DNA of 64,000 bases, taken from assembly GCA_018343915.1 (NCBI GenBank), contig JABRWF010000002.1, forward strand, positions 1,240,001 through 1,304,000, given 5' to 3'. Under the pieces are notes generated by a model. It was not told the origin of the DNA and did no database searches. It worked only from the letters and a program-made list of their open reading frames with translations. The position numbers and the translations under genes are program-made. Origin of the DNA: Agroathelia rolfsii. Lineage: Eukaryota; Basidiomycota; Agaricomycetes; Amylocorticiales; Amylocorticiaceae. Below are positions 11,637 through 24,312 of this stretch, piece by piece. Position 1 is the first letter of the stretch. Every line of letters starts with the position of its first letter.

Positions 11637-13438
11637 ATGCAACATTCCCATTCACGACCCCAGTCATCCAGTAATCCAAGTCCTCCCCACTCAGCTGTTG
11701 CTCGCCTCAAGACACATCAGAACACACAACTCACTCGGGCCGCTAGTACTCGTACGTTATATTCCTCCAGGATAACAGCCGCTTCTTAAGCGCTCATCTG
11801 CTCTTCTGGATGTTCATCTCTTGGATCATATATTCTCTGTCTCCAGACATACCCATACCTCCAAAACACAAAGATGCCAATATATATCCAGAACGCAGCC
11901 TACGACACCAACGTTCTCGCCAAGTAGTACATGAATGGCTAACTCAACAGCAAACCGATGGTCCTGCGATAGCGCAAGACGGCACGCCCAGAGAATCCCG
12001 AGGACATAGCAATCCTTCTCCACCGCTTCAATATTTGGCCTATCCTGAACTTTCAACACGGCCGAGGGTGGAAAATGACCTTGACACGCTACATAGTTAT
12101 CTCATTATAGACGACCTGGACATTCCGGAAGAACGGTACGATGGCGGGAGTAATAATGATGTCGACAATGATGAAGTGCGCACCTTTATCAACCCAACAC
12201 GTGATCGTGGTTTACCAGTTTACTTATACTTATTATTGTAACGCCCTAATCTAGATCCTGCATATCCAGAGCCCACCTTCAACAAGATCTTCAACTCCTC
12301 TCAGGCCTTTAACGTCTCACTTTCGCTCAAACACCGACATGAGAGGATCGTATACCCCTCCACTACCACCGCGAGGCTCGCCTTCTCCATCTCGCCCAAC
12401 ATCACCTATCCAATCTGATGCATCAATGAGCACACCACGGAGTCCGTCTCGCCTATCTGCACTGCGGAGAATGAGTCCAACTAGATCATTTGGTGTCCCA
12501 CGACATGGTCGAGTATCGAGCATTTCCACACTCAATTTGCCGGGGATGGAGGTATCCGCCACACAAGCTTCAGTCCCAGCATCCCCGAATGCGCGACGAT
12601 GGCGACCGAGCGTTATCTCACACTTCAACCACCCAACAGCGCGTGGATCACCTCACGTTGATTCATCCTCGTCCACACTCGCTGTTGATATGCCGCCATC
12701 TCTCTCGCGGCCCAGCATGTCATCTTCTCAAACACATGACACAATCCTCACGCCTACAAGCACACTGTACGATTCCCCCGAGGCAAATGCTGGTAACAGA
12801 GAACATCCAAAACCCCGAAAATCTTTTATGAGCTCTATACGTGTTCGAGCCAAATCGTCAAGTTCTCTATTCTTGGGGCTCACTTCAGGGTCTTCATCCG
12901 AGGCGCACTCGAATCAATTGGAAGATCTCAGTCTTGATGACCCACCCACGAGGCACCATCGTGCCCGATCACCACCGCTTCACGCTGTCAAGGCAAAACA
13001 TCACTCACGCGCTGATGCTTCACAGCCCCAAGTGGCATACTCGACCCCCAGTTCCTTTTTATCTTTTACGAATCCTGTGCGGGAGAGGAAGAAGCGCAAG
13101 TTGGTCATCGGGGGCATTCATCCAGAAGATACCAGACGATTCGAAGCTGTCAAGCGATGGTGCGAGGTGAGTACGGCAGCAAAAGCCATACGTTTTTTTG
13201 TTACTCATTTCATCGTGGTTCGTTGACGTAAACTTAACTCCGTCTTGTACATGATTCTTCATATTCACAGTCGTTCGGAGAAGTGTCGCAAATTACCCGG
13301 ATGCCTAACAATGACTTGCACGTTACATTCCGCAAGGCCGAGGTGGCGGAGACTGTCTGCCGCGTACGGGCCACGGTGAATATTGTTGGTGTCGGCCGTG
13401 TTCAGCTTTCATGGTATACAGGAAATTCACGAATATGA
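11637..13438 (+). CDS. Ser/Pro-rich protein with C-terminal RRM-like domain
   Basis: Four exons (11637-11751, 11847-12175, 12255-13166, 13271-13438) give 1524 nt and 507 residues. Most of the protein is low-complexity Ser, Pro and Arg sequence with many SP/TP sites, for example SPTRSFGVPRHGR. About 85 residues at the C-terminus look folded: a strand RKLVIGGI, a helix DTRRFEAVKRWCESFGE, a strand around NDLHVTFRKAEVAETVCRV and a last strand GVGRVQLSW. This order of strand-helix-strand-strand-helix-strand and the short hydrophobic strands resemble an RRM, closest in feel to the degenerate RRM of Nup35/Nup53. The exon 2 donor (GTGCGC) was chosen because it keeps the frame open. Function is unknown; an RNA-binding or nuclear pore link is only a guess. 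Confidence 0.7.
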
Positions 13439-14640
13439 TGACGACTTTCAATGTTTTTGGTTGCCTGTCCCTCTGTCCATAGGTATGCTTTTTCCTGATC
13501 ACTAACGGGATGAGCTCTCCTGATCGACGTCTTTTTATTACAGTCTATGTTTACCGGTTACCCCTCATCATATTTAATTGGGTGCTATATCGCCTTTCTA
13601 ATACCCTGTTTTATGCCCCCCCCCTATGTCCATGTTACGACTTTTCATGCCCCTTTTAATCACTTTTGTTCTCTCTGTCTCATATTTGACTCTTCTGTTT
13701 CTGTACAAACTGTTTCACTGCTTCATCTATGTGCATATTTTTTTCATCATTCATCATTCCACATTTGTTTCTTTTCTCTACTTTACTAGTTATTGTCCAT
13801 CTCGCACCAGTTCTTCCACCATCCATTAGCAATAATACTTTCAACGATCCCCCCTACCATTGGCATTCAAACATTCTTGTTCATCATCTCGCATTTGGTA
13901 CATAATACGAACAATCTCCTTCTTCGAAAAAAAGATATTTTTTCTTTCCCGCCTCGTTCACTTCCTCTCGATTTCACTTGCTTCTTGTTAGTTAGTCCTT
14001 TAATACCCTTACCACATTCACCACCATCATCATTAGCAACCATTCATCATTCCTGTGCCTTTCACTTTTTTCTTCTTTCTACACGGCACTCATACCCATA
14101 CCCTTCATCGATCATCTTCCCATTACAGAACTCTTCAATATTTCGAAACCAAACAAAAACCATAGTAGTGATAGGCCTCTTTCGTGATTGTCTTTTTTTT
14201 CTTGTTCTCGAGGAATAATCGCAGAATGTTGATGTTAATAATGAAAAATTCAAGGATTTTTTTGATGAGCCATATGACTTGTCTTCGAACGAATTTGGTT
14301 ACTATTGTTCATTGTAAGCGGGGAGATATTTTGGTCACTACTAATATCAGTGTTGTTAAAGGTATGTGTAGCTAGAAGTAGTAGGTAGGTACTGGTATAT
14401 GTCGTGCAATAATATATATTGCCGTTTGAGCAGAATGTGATGGGCAGATCAAACTGTAAGTATTAAGCTTGAGTTATAGCATCACATATAAGAAGTATCT
14501 TGGGCCAGGAAATAGTGTTGGAACTACAATCCAAGCGGTTCGAAGCATCGGATTTAACATCACATGATCAAGTAGATTAGATGTATAAATTTCTCTCGGT
14601 GTAAATATTTCACACTTTATCCGTTTGCCTGTGTACGACC
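13439..14640. other. Pyrimidine-rich downstream region, no gene
   Basis: About 700 bases from roughly 13480 to 14180 are strikingly rich in C and T on the plus strand, with many short TTC/CAT/CCA runs. It begins right after the stop of the RRM-like gene, so it probably includes that gene's 3' UTR and termination region. Short open frames inside it are products of the skewed composition. Confidence 0.5.
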
Positions 14641-14649
14641 ATGTACAAG

Positions 14650-15330
14650 GACAAACGGAATGATAACATCGTTCTGGATTATCAACAAATAGCACCAGAA
14701 ATGACTTACACTGTTAGCTGTACACTTTACTACTTGATCAGGCCGAAAAGCTGTAGTAGGTGTAGTTCAAGTTGAGCGCTGTAATATATCAATAAGAAAA
14801 TTGCATCAAAGGTGCTTACAACCCGACCCGTCACACGCATTGTGATACGAAAAGATAATAGGCGCGCATCTATGATAAGGGGTATGAGCTATGTTGAAAC
14901 ATCTTTAGTGCTGGAAATTAATCACAAGCCACCGACAATTTTAGTGACTGACGTGCCATCTAAGGCCGTGGAATTGACAAATAAACAACCTTCGCCGTTC
15001 TGACCGCATCCACACGTCAAAAGAATCCCAAAAATTATATACTGTCATGGGTCTGTGGAATGAAAGTTGTCTCTTATACCTGTTTGAAGGTATCTTCATG
15101 GGATTACGATTAGGCCGCGCTCATTGACCAGCAAATAGTCAACTTACGCAATAAGGCCTATGAACGGGCCGTTGGAGAGAGATGTAGAGCCATTAAACAC
15201 TAAGATGCTGCTTAGTGTAGCTTCGAGCTGGATGATCATAAGATTCATTACGCATAGTCTGTCACGAGACAGTTTTGGGTGTAGTACGACAACATTGAAT
15301 TCATTCTTGTGCACATCATTTGTGTTTAAT
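14650..15330 (-). pseudogene. Decayed copy of the secreted 'glycopeptide' family
   Basis: Fragments of the neighbouring family lie here in order on the minus strand. An exon-3-like piece SNGPFIGLIA ends at a GTAAGT near 15145. The 14-nt exon-4 equivalent (YLQTG) is near 15090. Exon-5-like GCGQNGEGC is near 14990. Exon-6-like YHNACDGSGC is near 14830. Exon-7-like TAFRPDQVV is near 14735. The acceptor before the exon-5 piece is lost, a TGA falls in frame at the start of the exon-7 piece, and no signal-peptide exon or clear final FC(D/N) exon is found. It is therefore a relic rather than a working gene. Boundaries are approximate. Confidence 0.75.
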
Positions 15331-15701
15331 CTTGCAGCTCCATCACACCCGGGTCAGGTTCAGTAACTGAATGAGATACTGAAAGCAAAGCCTAGATCGA
15401 ATTCGCCATTTGAAAAGGGGCTCTTGTTTTGCTGACTCGAGTACTACTAATGAATGCAAGATCACAGAGGTATTTACAAACCAAGGACAGAAAATGATTT
15501 TGAATTACTGCTGAAGATGAAGCCACCACGTTAGCTGAATCAAAGATATTTCGTTGTATTTTTTACACTAGCATCTGAAGGCAAATATATTTACTGTGCA
15601 ACCATATAAATATTATCGTAGATATATGTCTTTGCTATTTGTTACCGTGTTATCAATAAGGAATGCTCCAAGAAATCAGATTGCGTAGACAGAGAGACTG
15701 T

Positions 15702-16571
15702 TTAATCGCAAAAAGTGATTGCAAGGTTTACCTAAGATACCGTTATTGACAGTAGTGAATGATAGTGCACGAGCTTGAACTCACGTTATCAGCCGTACAG
15801 CCGACCTGAACGTAGGTTTGATCGGATTCATGGAAGGCAGTCGGGCAATCGGCGTCAGTGCCTAATGAAGAGGGGTTACTTTCCATAAGTTGTTGAGAAT
15901 GCTCAGTAAAATAGGACTTACAGTCAGCACCTGCTCCATCACAGCCGTCGTAGTAACCAAAACCAGTGGTCACGGAGAACTCATGGCTAAAAGAGAAGTA
16001 TTAATTTAGAATATATTAGGGGAATGTGGACGATTTGCTGACGGGGCGATGAGAGTGATGTCGGTGCTCGAGGCGCCATTCTCAAGCGTGGTCTCGACCA
16101 TGGTGCAATCTTCACCATCCGCACCGCATGCACCTATGACGATAATATTAGCTAACCAAGCAGATAAGAGTACAAAGTTAAAGTTATTCCGTTACCAGTT
16201 TGAAGGTACCTTATGGTCATTATAAAGTTTAGTTATAATTGTTAACTAGAAATATGGGATGACTTACGAAATGGCGCCAATGATGGGACCGTCGCTGGTG
16301 TAGCTGCCACCGGTAGAAAGCGTCACGCCTCCTTCACCCATAAGGACAGGCTGATTCAATTCAGTATTTTGAAAATGATATAGCATATCATGGAAAATGC
16401 TCACGTAGCCATAACCACAGCTAGAGGAAATTATTGAGCAAAACAACTAGTAGAGTATACTGAGATATCATACTTGTTTGTGAAGCTGATAGTGTGAGTC
16501 TCAGCCTTGACGAGAGAAGTTGCAAAAGCGGCAACAGCGATAGCAATAAGTTGAGAATGGAAAGTGCGCAT
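15702..16571 (-). CDS. Secreted cysteine-rich 'glycopeptide' family protein, copy A
   Basis: Eight exons (16474-16571, 16405-16420, 16268-16350, 16196-16209, 16043-16133, 15922-15986, 15785-15861, 15702-15731) give 474 nt and 157 residues. A signal peptide (MRTFHSQLIAIAVAAF, predicted cleavage near KA-ET at residue 22-24) leads into THTISFTNNCGYGYPVL. The motifs GPIIGAISYLQTG, VTTGFGYYDGC and the last residues NLAITFCD follow. Eight cysteines remain after the signal peptide. I recall proteins with this pattern annotated as 'glycopeptide' in mushroom genomes, with a likely thaumatin-like beta fold; that assignment is from memory and tentative. The role is unknown, probably at the cell surface or in the medium. 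Exons 2 and 4 are only 16 and 14 nt. Confidence 0.9.
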
Positions 16572-18734
16572 AGTAGTTGAGGAAAATGGAATTATGAGGG
16601 AGCTAAAGATGAGAAAGGTGTGAGAGTTGGCCTGAGGAGAAAAAGAGCAGCTTTCGAGTGATATTTATACAAAAAAATTACACTGGACTTGAGATCGGTT
16701 GAGGTCAATCAAAGCGACGCATCTGCTAGAAGTCCAAGCTACCAGTAAGTCCAGTATTCCATGTTTTGGGAGACATCTGATCATGTAAACCAAGAGACAA
16801 GACACGCTGATTGCGTGGAAATTATCGCCAAAAATGCATGAGTAACATAAGGCTATGTCCCTAAAATTAGTTGTACACCATGTACCAGTTTGACCTTGAT
16901 GCACAACAGCCCACTGACAACTCGAATACTCTAACAAAAATCGTTCGATATGTATTCCGCATCGCACGAATATGTGGCAGTTGCTGTCCGAAACAGAATT
17001 AGTTTACTAGCACCAACTAGTGCTTATTGACTCGGAGTGACCGAAACAATGAGAAGCAACTTGTGTCTGGAGGCTGAAAACCGAGGGTCTTCATGGTGTA
17101 ATGTTCTTATTACGGTCCATAATCAAAATCAGATACGGGCAGAAGCGCATTGCCGTAAGTGATGGCCCATGATTACTTTGTCCGAGCGTGGCAGTATAAC
17201 GCCTCAATTTCTAGTTGACACGATCAAAATAGAAATAATCAATATGCCTGCTCACTGGCGGAAGCAATTTGACCCACTACTATCGCCGCCATAGTCTCAG
17301 GCGTAACCCTCGACGGCAGATTGTCGGTGTTCATGCTTAACATATTGGCAAGACTTATACGTATGTATTATTGGCGATTACGCACATAATACCCGCGTTT
17401 CAAGGGTTAATACGAGATTGTATGAGCCCAATATTGAGTTTTTGAATGTTAGAAATATTCAAATATTTTGCACGAACGCACCAGGCTTGTGTACTAATCG
17501 TGTAGTTCAAATTGTATCGTTAAAATTAAGTATACTGTCCATTTGCATCAATTTAAATTTTATGATAAAGGGTTGGTCATACGGCAGCATTAGTAATTAC
17601 TCGCAAAGTCGAGATTGAAAAGGCTGTACGTTGCGTACCTGAGAGATGGAATGCCGTGATTGGCTTTCGACTCAGCCGAGATAAGAGTTCTAGACATAAG
17701 TAGGCTAACAATAGAGTCTTGCATTAGGCATGCTGTGTTTTATCAGAGAATTGATCCTAAGGACCGGTGGGAACTAGATACCTTGGGACAATGTCCGAGT
17801 CCGCTGTTACTGTAGTATTCTTGTACTACTATTCCAGATCATCCGAGTCATGATGGCTTGCATTGATCAAGTTGAAAGCGAGTATTATAGGCGAGTGATG
17901 TAAGCTTTAGCTATGCGATTTCATAATTAAAGCTCAAGCGTGAGTGGTATTAGGAACTCAGTGTGGCCTGGTCACTGAGTACTGCCAGTGAGTATTAGCA
18001 CCCCGGGCCGGGCCAGCATTGGCACTGAGACTGAGTGTGACATTCGTGACATGTTGTAACGCGTGGGACAATTTGGAGTTCGAACTTGGACTTCATTGTC
18101 TAGTACTCGGTGAACGGCAGCACTTCGAGCATCGTGGCCAATCAGCTAATTTTTAGCAATTAGCCAACAAAATGCAAGATAAAATATTATCACCTGTCAA
18201 TGTCAGTATTTATCATTCAAACTATTAAATAATCTTACAATGACGGCCTGTTGCGTTGTCTAGGAACTGGATGAACTGAATTATGAATCGAGTGAGTTGA
18301 TAAGTATCCGTTTGACTACATAAAGCGGTTTAGTAGGCAATTCAAAGCAAATAAGGTATATTGCCTATGCTAGCTGTTGCTCGCCCCCCACAGTTTTTGT
18401 ATTTTGCATGAATGGTGCATATACACAATGCACAAACACATTTCAAGAACCCTGGATTTTGTGATCATATTTTATCGGCGTTGATTTATTTTTCTTTTGA
18501 GATAAGAGCTATTACATGTCTGAAGGATTTGTTTGGGAGCCCTTACTGGAGAAAGATACTGATATGAAAGCAGTCAGATGTTGTAAAATCCTTTATTTGA
18601 CTTGTCACTGGTACATTTTCAATTCTAGAGGATAAGAGTACAATAACTGAGTTACTGGTTCGGAAGAATTCATCTTCAATTGATTATTTGAAGATCTACT
18701 TATAATCGCTGGGACACAGTGTCTGAAATAGTCA
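16572..18734. other. AT-rich intergenic, no gene seen
   Basis: About 2.2 kb between copies A and B of the secreted protein cluster. I see no coding pattern, transposon terminal repeats or further family fragments. The first 100 bases upstream of 16571 are the likely promoter of copy A. Confidence 0.5.
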
Positions 18735-19658
18735 TTAATTGCAGAAAGTTATTTCGAGGTCAACCTATTACGAGTTCATTAACATTTCACTCCCAGTAAG
18801 TCAAATACCCACATTTTCCGCCGTGCAGAGAATCTGAAGCTGATTTTCATCAGGATCATGGGAAGCCGTGGGACACTCAGCACTAGTGCCTGAGGCATAA
18901 AATATGTAAACACGTATCGGACAACTTTTTTTTTTAGAATGTTGACAAAAAATCCACCTACAATTAGCACCTCTGCCTTGACAGCCATTGTAATAACCAA
19001 AACCGGAGGTCACTGAAAATGAGTGGCTAGGTATACAAGGAGAGGGTTATATACAGCTCAAATCCAGTTACTAGATTTCTGCTCACGGAGGGATCAAACT
19101 AATATCAGTCTCTGATGTACCATCGTTTGTGAGTGTTGTTTCAACTAGAGTACAGTCTTCGCCATTCTGACCGCATCTACCTATATAACAGTCCAAATCA
19201 GCGCGTGGGTAATTTATAAAGAAGTCTTTTCACCTGTCTGGAGATATCTTTCAACCAGATAAAGTCGACTTAAGCATATATATGATGACCAAAAAAGTGG
19301 GCATAACCTACGAAATAGCACCGATAATCGGACCATTGCTAATGTAATTAGTGCCAGTGGAAAGTAAGATGCCGCCTTCTCCATAAAGAACAGGCTAGAT
19401 AAAAGGAAAAAAAAATTACATCAGATAAATTCGGTATTAATACTGCGATGACAAAGATACTCACATACCCGTAACCACAACTAGAGAAAGAAAAGAGAGG
19501 ACGATTAGGATAAGTGGTATGATACTTGGTATTAATTACATGGTAATAACCTACTTGTTAACAAAAGTAATGGTGTGAGTCTCAGCCCTGATGCTCGCTG
19601 CCGCAAAAATGGAAACGGCAATAGCAATGAGATGAAAGGCAAGCCTGAGGGCGGGCAT
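18735..19658 (-). CDS. Secreted cysteine-rich 'glycopeptide' family protein, copy B
   Basis: This copy has the same eight-exon layout as copy A, including the 16-nt exon (NCGYGY) and 14-nt exon (YLQTG), giving about 160 residues. The signal peptide MPALRLAFHLIAIAVSIFAA precedes AETHTITFVNNCGYGY. Later segments are GEGGILLSTGTNYISNGP, RCGQNGEDCTLVETT, VTSGFGYYNGC and the terminal ITFCN. All eight cysteines are kept. Two donors are weak (GTAGGT after exons 1, 3 and 6; GTGGGT after exon 7), and one segment has diverged (PTASHDPDENQLQIL for PTAFHEPDQTWVQVG), so it may be evolving fast or losing constraint. The reading frame is open throughout. Confidence 0.87.
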
Positions 19659-20231
19659 GTTGTATCACGATCAACAACGAGAGTTCGAGATAATGTAGGT
19701 GACGGATCTAGGAATCTAATTGGCACGTTACTCACCCAATTTATATAACCTGCTACATAAAATCCGAGAAACTAGTTGCATAGTAGTCAGATGAATAAGG
19801 TCCTAGGATGTCTTTGATATTGTTTTAGTTGCCTATTATACAAAACAAAGGAATACGAATTCCATTAGATTCATGCCAGGAGCCATGGATCATCAAGTCA
19901 AAATTCCGATCTTTCACCCAGAGACGATTTGATGCTGGAGGGATGTCGAGCCGGATAAATAGATGTTAAGACTTTATTTCTGTGGTTTAAAATGCACCTT
20001 TACAGTTATTTTTGTGATATATCATTTCGAAGCTCTCAGTAAAAGAGAAGCCAGATAATAGTTCATCATACATTAGTCACTTGAGACGTTTGGGCTACAT
20101 GGAATTTGAGTAAATAGTACAGGTTCAATTTCAGAGCGTAACAACTGCATTGAGCTATAGTCTAAACCACATTCATCTTGATTATATCTTGGTTTGCTAA
20201 TGCCCATAGGGACACATGTTGGAAACGCTCA

Positions 20232-21121
20232 TTAATCACAGAAGGTGATCGCCAGGTTGACCTGTCATGATATTACCAACAATTCATGGCTAATAAGTCA
20301 AATACTCACATTGTCAACCGAACAGCCAACTTGGACCCAGGTCTGATCAGGTTCGTGAAAAGCCGTTGGACAGTTCGCGTTAGTACCTAAGACGTAAAAA
20401 CGCATATTAAACTTGAACGGTGTTTCTAAGCTTTGACAAAAAGTTTACTTACAGTCAGCACCTGCTCCATCACAGCCATTCCAGTATCCAAAACCGGTGG
20501 TTACAGAGAACTCGTGGCTATGAATACGAAAAAGGGTTATGTAGGTTATATCTAGCTGCCATATGTTTGCTCACGGAGGGATTAAAGTGATATCAGTGCT
20601 TGTCGTACCAGCACCGTTCTTGAGCGTTGTCTCGACCATAGTGCAGCCTTCGCCATTCTGACCGCATGAGCCTATAGCAATCATTTGAGTTAATGTATGG
20701 ATAATAAAAAATCCCCTTACCGGTCTGGAGAAATCTATCACCCAAAGGAGATCATTCATGCAAGGTATTATATATACAAGGAAAAGACACAACTTACGCA
20801 ATAGCACCAATGATGGGACCGTTGCTAACATAGTTAGCTCCGGTGGAAAGTAAGGCGCCGCCTTCTCCATAAAGGACAGGCTGAGTAAAAGCAAGGGATT
20901 TTAAATTTAAGTAATCATAATATTTTATTTCCAAGGATACTCACATAACCACGACCACAACTAGAGAAAGGAAGAGATAATGTAGTCAAAAAGAGTCGAA
21001 TAATTGAAATGACAGCGCCTTACTTGTTAACAAAATTGATAGTGTGGGTTTCAGCACTGACACTAGTTGCTGCAAAAACAGCAATAGCGAGGGAAATGAT
21101 CTGAGAACGAACGGTAGGCAT
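20232..21121 (-). CDS. Secreted cysteine-rich 'glycopeptide' family protein, copy C
   Basis: Eight exons in the same phases as copies A and B encode about 159 residues. The signal peptide MPTVRSQIISLAIAVFAA is followed by AETHTINFVNNCGRGYPVL, GEGGALLSTGANYVSNGP, SCGQNGEGCTMVETTLKN, VTTGFGYWNGCDGAGADC and the final NLAITFCD. Splice sites are closer to consensus than in copy B. It is the most distal of three intact genes lying head to tail on the minus strand with 2.2 and 0.6 kb between them. They share no obvious promoter element that I could pick out by eye. A structural or defence role at the hyphal surface is possible but unproven. Confidence 0.9.
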
Positions 21122-24100
21122 AATTGTGCTAAGAGCTAGAGACAATCCAAGTAACGGGTCTGGAGTGCATACAGCACATCCTTTGCGTAATTTATATTAT
21201 CCAGTGTGGAACCCGAGAAAACATAAACACAGTAGTATGGTCAGTGGCTAAAAAAAAAGTGATCGTATGTCTTCCATATTGTTCCAAATGTCTAGTAAGT
21301 GAGCAGTAATTTTCCAAGGCCAAACTTCAACGTGGAATGGAGTTTACGAGATATAGAAATGCAACAATCACCGGGCACGAGTCAAGGTCCATGGATCACA
21401 AAATCAAAGCCACAATCATTCAAAAAGATTGTTGAGATTCGTCGGATTTGTACAAAACATATGACTCACAAAGGTACAAGGACACAAGAAACTAAAGTCA
21501 TGAATCGATTCCAGTGATAGTATTTCTTCAAGAGGTGAATGCCAGTCCAAGATTCATCTAACCCTATTCCGATTTTTAGAACTCGAACATGCATTCAAAA
21601 CTCACCTTTAGGCTAATAATTATACTTGAGCCATTCGAAGTGAATGCACTGGCAGTCTGACGCCTTTATTTATCCAATAAATTATGAAGCACGTAAGCCT
21701 CCACCCCAATATTTTGCCAGTGGCTATACTTGTGACTTTGAGGACTCTCCCGTCGTGATGAATTCTGAGAAACATGAGAAGTTAAAGTTCCTAGCTGGAC
21801 TCAGATGACCACTAATGAATGCATGTGGTTGAATTTGAAGAATGGAAGAAAAGATTGCCGGCAATAAATCAAGCCGAGTGAGGGAATGCGGGTTGTTGAT
21901 TGTACCTGCTAAGAAACACATCATCGACTATATCATCAGTAGAACAAAAATGTAGACGAAGATGACTGATGTGAGGAAGAAAGTATGTACAGAATGCATT
22001 CTCGAACTTAAGCAAATGCAGACAGCTTCACCAAGTCCAAGCAATCAATTGATGTCAGCTTAGGGCTTGATACAGTTTTATTCTTTCTGAGGCTATTTCT
22101 CTATAAGCTGTAAGTGAGGATATTTGAGGATAATCTATTTAATAAGGAGATAAGCCAAAAATATAACTGGATAAAACATTTACTTTAAACTATAAACGAC
22201 ATAGCCGCATATCAGTTTGAAGTGCGTAAAAAGTTCGCATCATTTAACTTGATGAGACGATATTAGATTGAACCCTTTGAGTGGTCCCATGATACTAGTA
22301 CGAAATTAAGGAGACCAATAGTTGAATTTGCTGAAAACTTACACAATAAGATTTCTGCCAGAAGAATGATACAGGAAATGACATCACCCAATATGTGATA
22401 ATATCTAGAAGGTTCGAAACTGAGTTTAGGATAAGACACAAGAAGAATTAGGGCATACAAGTCCCAGGAGTATAAAATCATCATCAGCCTACATTAGAAA
22501 CGTTAATGTTAGGCTCTTGCATTACTCCGGTAATCTGATGGAATAATAGTGATTCAACTCCCCGGGTAAGGCTAGCATAAAAGATAGATTTGTTATAAAA
22601 GTGACTAAATTCGAGTCGATTCCTCGGAATCATCAAGCGCTTTGCAACTTCGGGGCAGATTATTTGCCGTCATCAACTCAGAGAGCGTATAAAGATCACT
22701 AGTATCCTACCAGTATGTCTATGTGGCCGCAGGTTACAACGCATAACCTGGTTTCAGGAGCAGAGAATAGGTCAATTCAATATCGATAAGGTGATAGTTT
22801 GTGGTTAGTCAAGCCTAAAAAAGAGGCTTATGATCAGATTATTGGACTAGTCAGTAGACACCAGTTGTTTGATAGAGAACTATAGAGAAAATATCTAATA
22901 CATGAAAAGTAACCGGCTGTTATCATAACACTGATGAAGATGAATTATTCCATTTTCAAATTCATCAACATGACCTTTTTGACCTCGTGAGTTGCTGTCC
23001 ATGAGTCAAAAGTATCAGAAAATCGAAATAGATGTTATTTAAGTAAGCAATGGACTGGATGAATAATGATGCAAAACGCTCCATTAGCCACAGCTATTTG
23101 TGAGCATGTAAAGCCTTCATCTAATTTGGCAAACTATGCTCCAAGCCTGAACCCTCGTTCCTAAATAGAAATGATAACTATATTTTCAAAATCAGCTCAT
23201 CGATGCTGATTTCCGGCCATGGGAATGATGCGTAAGTCGGTGTATGATGCATGATTGCCGGAAGTTCTACATCGTGTTTATGATAGAGCAACGAGAGGAG
23301 CTGAGACGAATAATCAGCTGTTGGGTTTCTCAGAGACAAGAATCCGCATTTTCCCGAAGAATGGAAGGATTATCACAGGTGTTTACATCATGAGTGTAAC
23401 CAAAAGGAACATTTGACTTGAAATTGATGACATAATTTGGTTCACAATGATATCAATTTCGATGATTTACTAGATCGTTACATTCCATCGTTACAAGTAG
23501 TATTTCGATGAGTTTTTATAAGATGTGCAGGGTTTCAAGACCTTAATAGATGAAGAACAGGCCCAGTGATTTCAGGCTAATATCACTTATCCCGTTAGCG
23601 TATTTAGAAGGTTGGTTTGATACTATCATCGGCATAAGAGATTACCGAGCCCAGGGATATTATAGGAGTGAAACAAGTCCGAAACTCGGCGTAGAAGTTC
23701 AAACTAGACATGCAATTCTCAAGGGTATATAATTCAGATGAGTAAGGGAAGAGTTTAGGGATTGACTATTAATCCTCAGAGAACTTGAATATGAGAGGAG
23801 ATTGCTAGAAAGATATCTATACAGGACAGACGAGAATACCACTTTTTTCTGGTTGACGAGTAAGAGCTTAAGAGGGCAAGGTAAGGTGTTTGCCTACTGA
23901 CTCGAGACAGGTAATCGCAGATCTAGAAGCTCAGGCTGTCCTTTTGATTGGATCAACCGATTCCGAGAGATGGGTCCTTCATAATAATTTTTCTCAAAGG
24001 TATCCAGGCGCTATAAGAGACGGACGCTCTGGCGGTCCTGAAAGTATGTCATGACTGAAGAAAAACAAATGACAATCGCTGGCTGACGTTGGACTTTAGG

Positions 24101-24312
24101 GTGACTCGGATTTGCGCCACTGGAGCGCACCGTCACGTGCACTGATGTTGGCGCGACGCGTTTGTTTGATTCCGAACTGTGGCTGACAATGTCGGCAATG
24201 TAGAAAGACTGAAAGCCAACCGTCTTCTTCAACTTGAAGTCATTGTATCATTTGTACCTACAACAGCGTTCGATTTCTCTCCTGTTTCTTCAAGTCGGCT
24301 CCACCTACCAAC
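21122..24312. other. Gene-poor AT-rich stretch
   Basis: About 3.2 kb with no recognisable coding exon on either strand. The composition is AT-rich with many stop codons in all frames. I looked for terminal inverted repeats, poly-A tails and relics of reverse transcriptase or transposase and saw none. The last 100-150 bases are the promoter and leader of the sirtuin gene. Confidence 0.5.

Noticed and set aside
13547..14218. Overlapping hydrophobic open frames on the plus strand.
   Set aside because: They stem from the pyrimidine-rich composition, which produces Phe/Leu/Ser/Pro codons in every frame; no splice or start context supports them.
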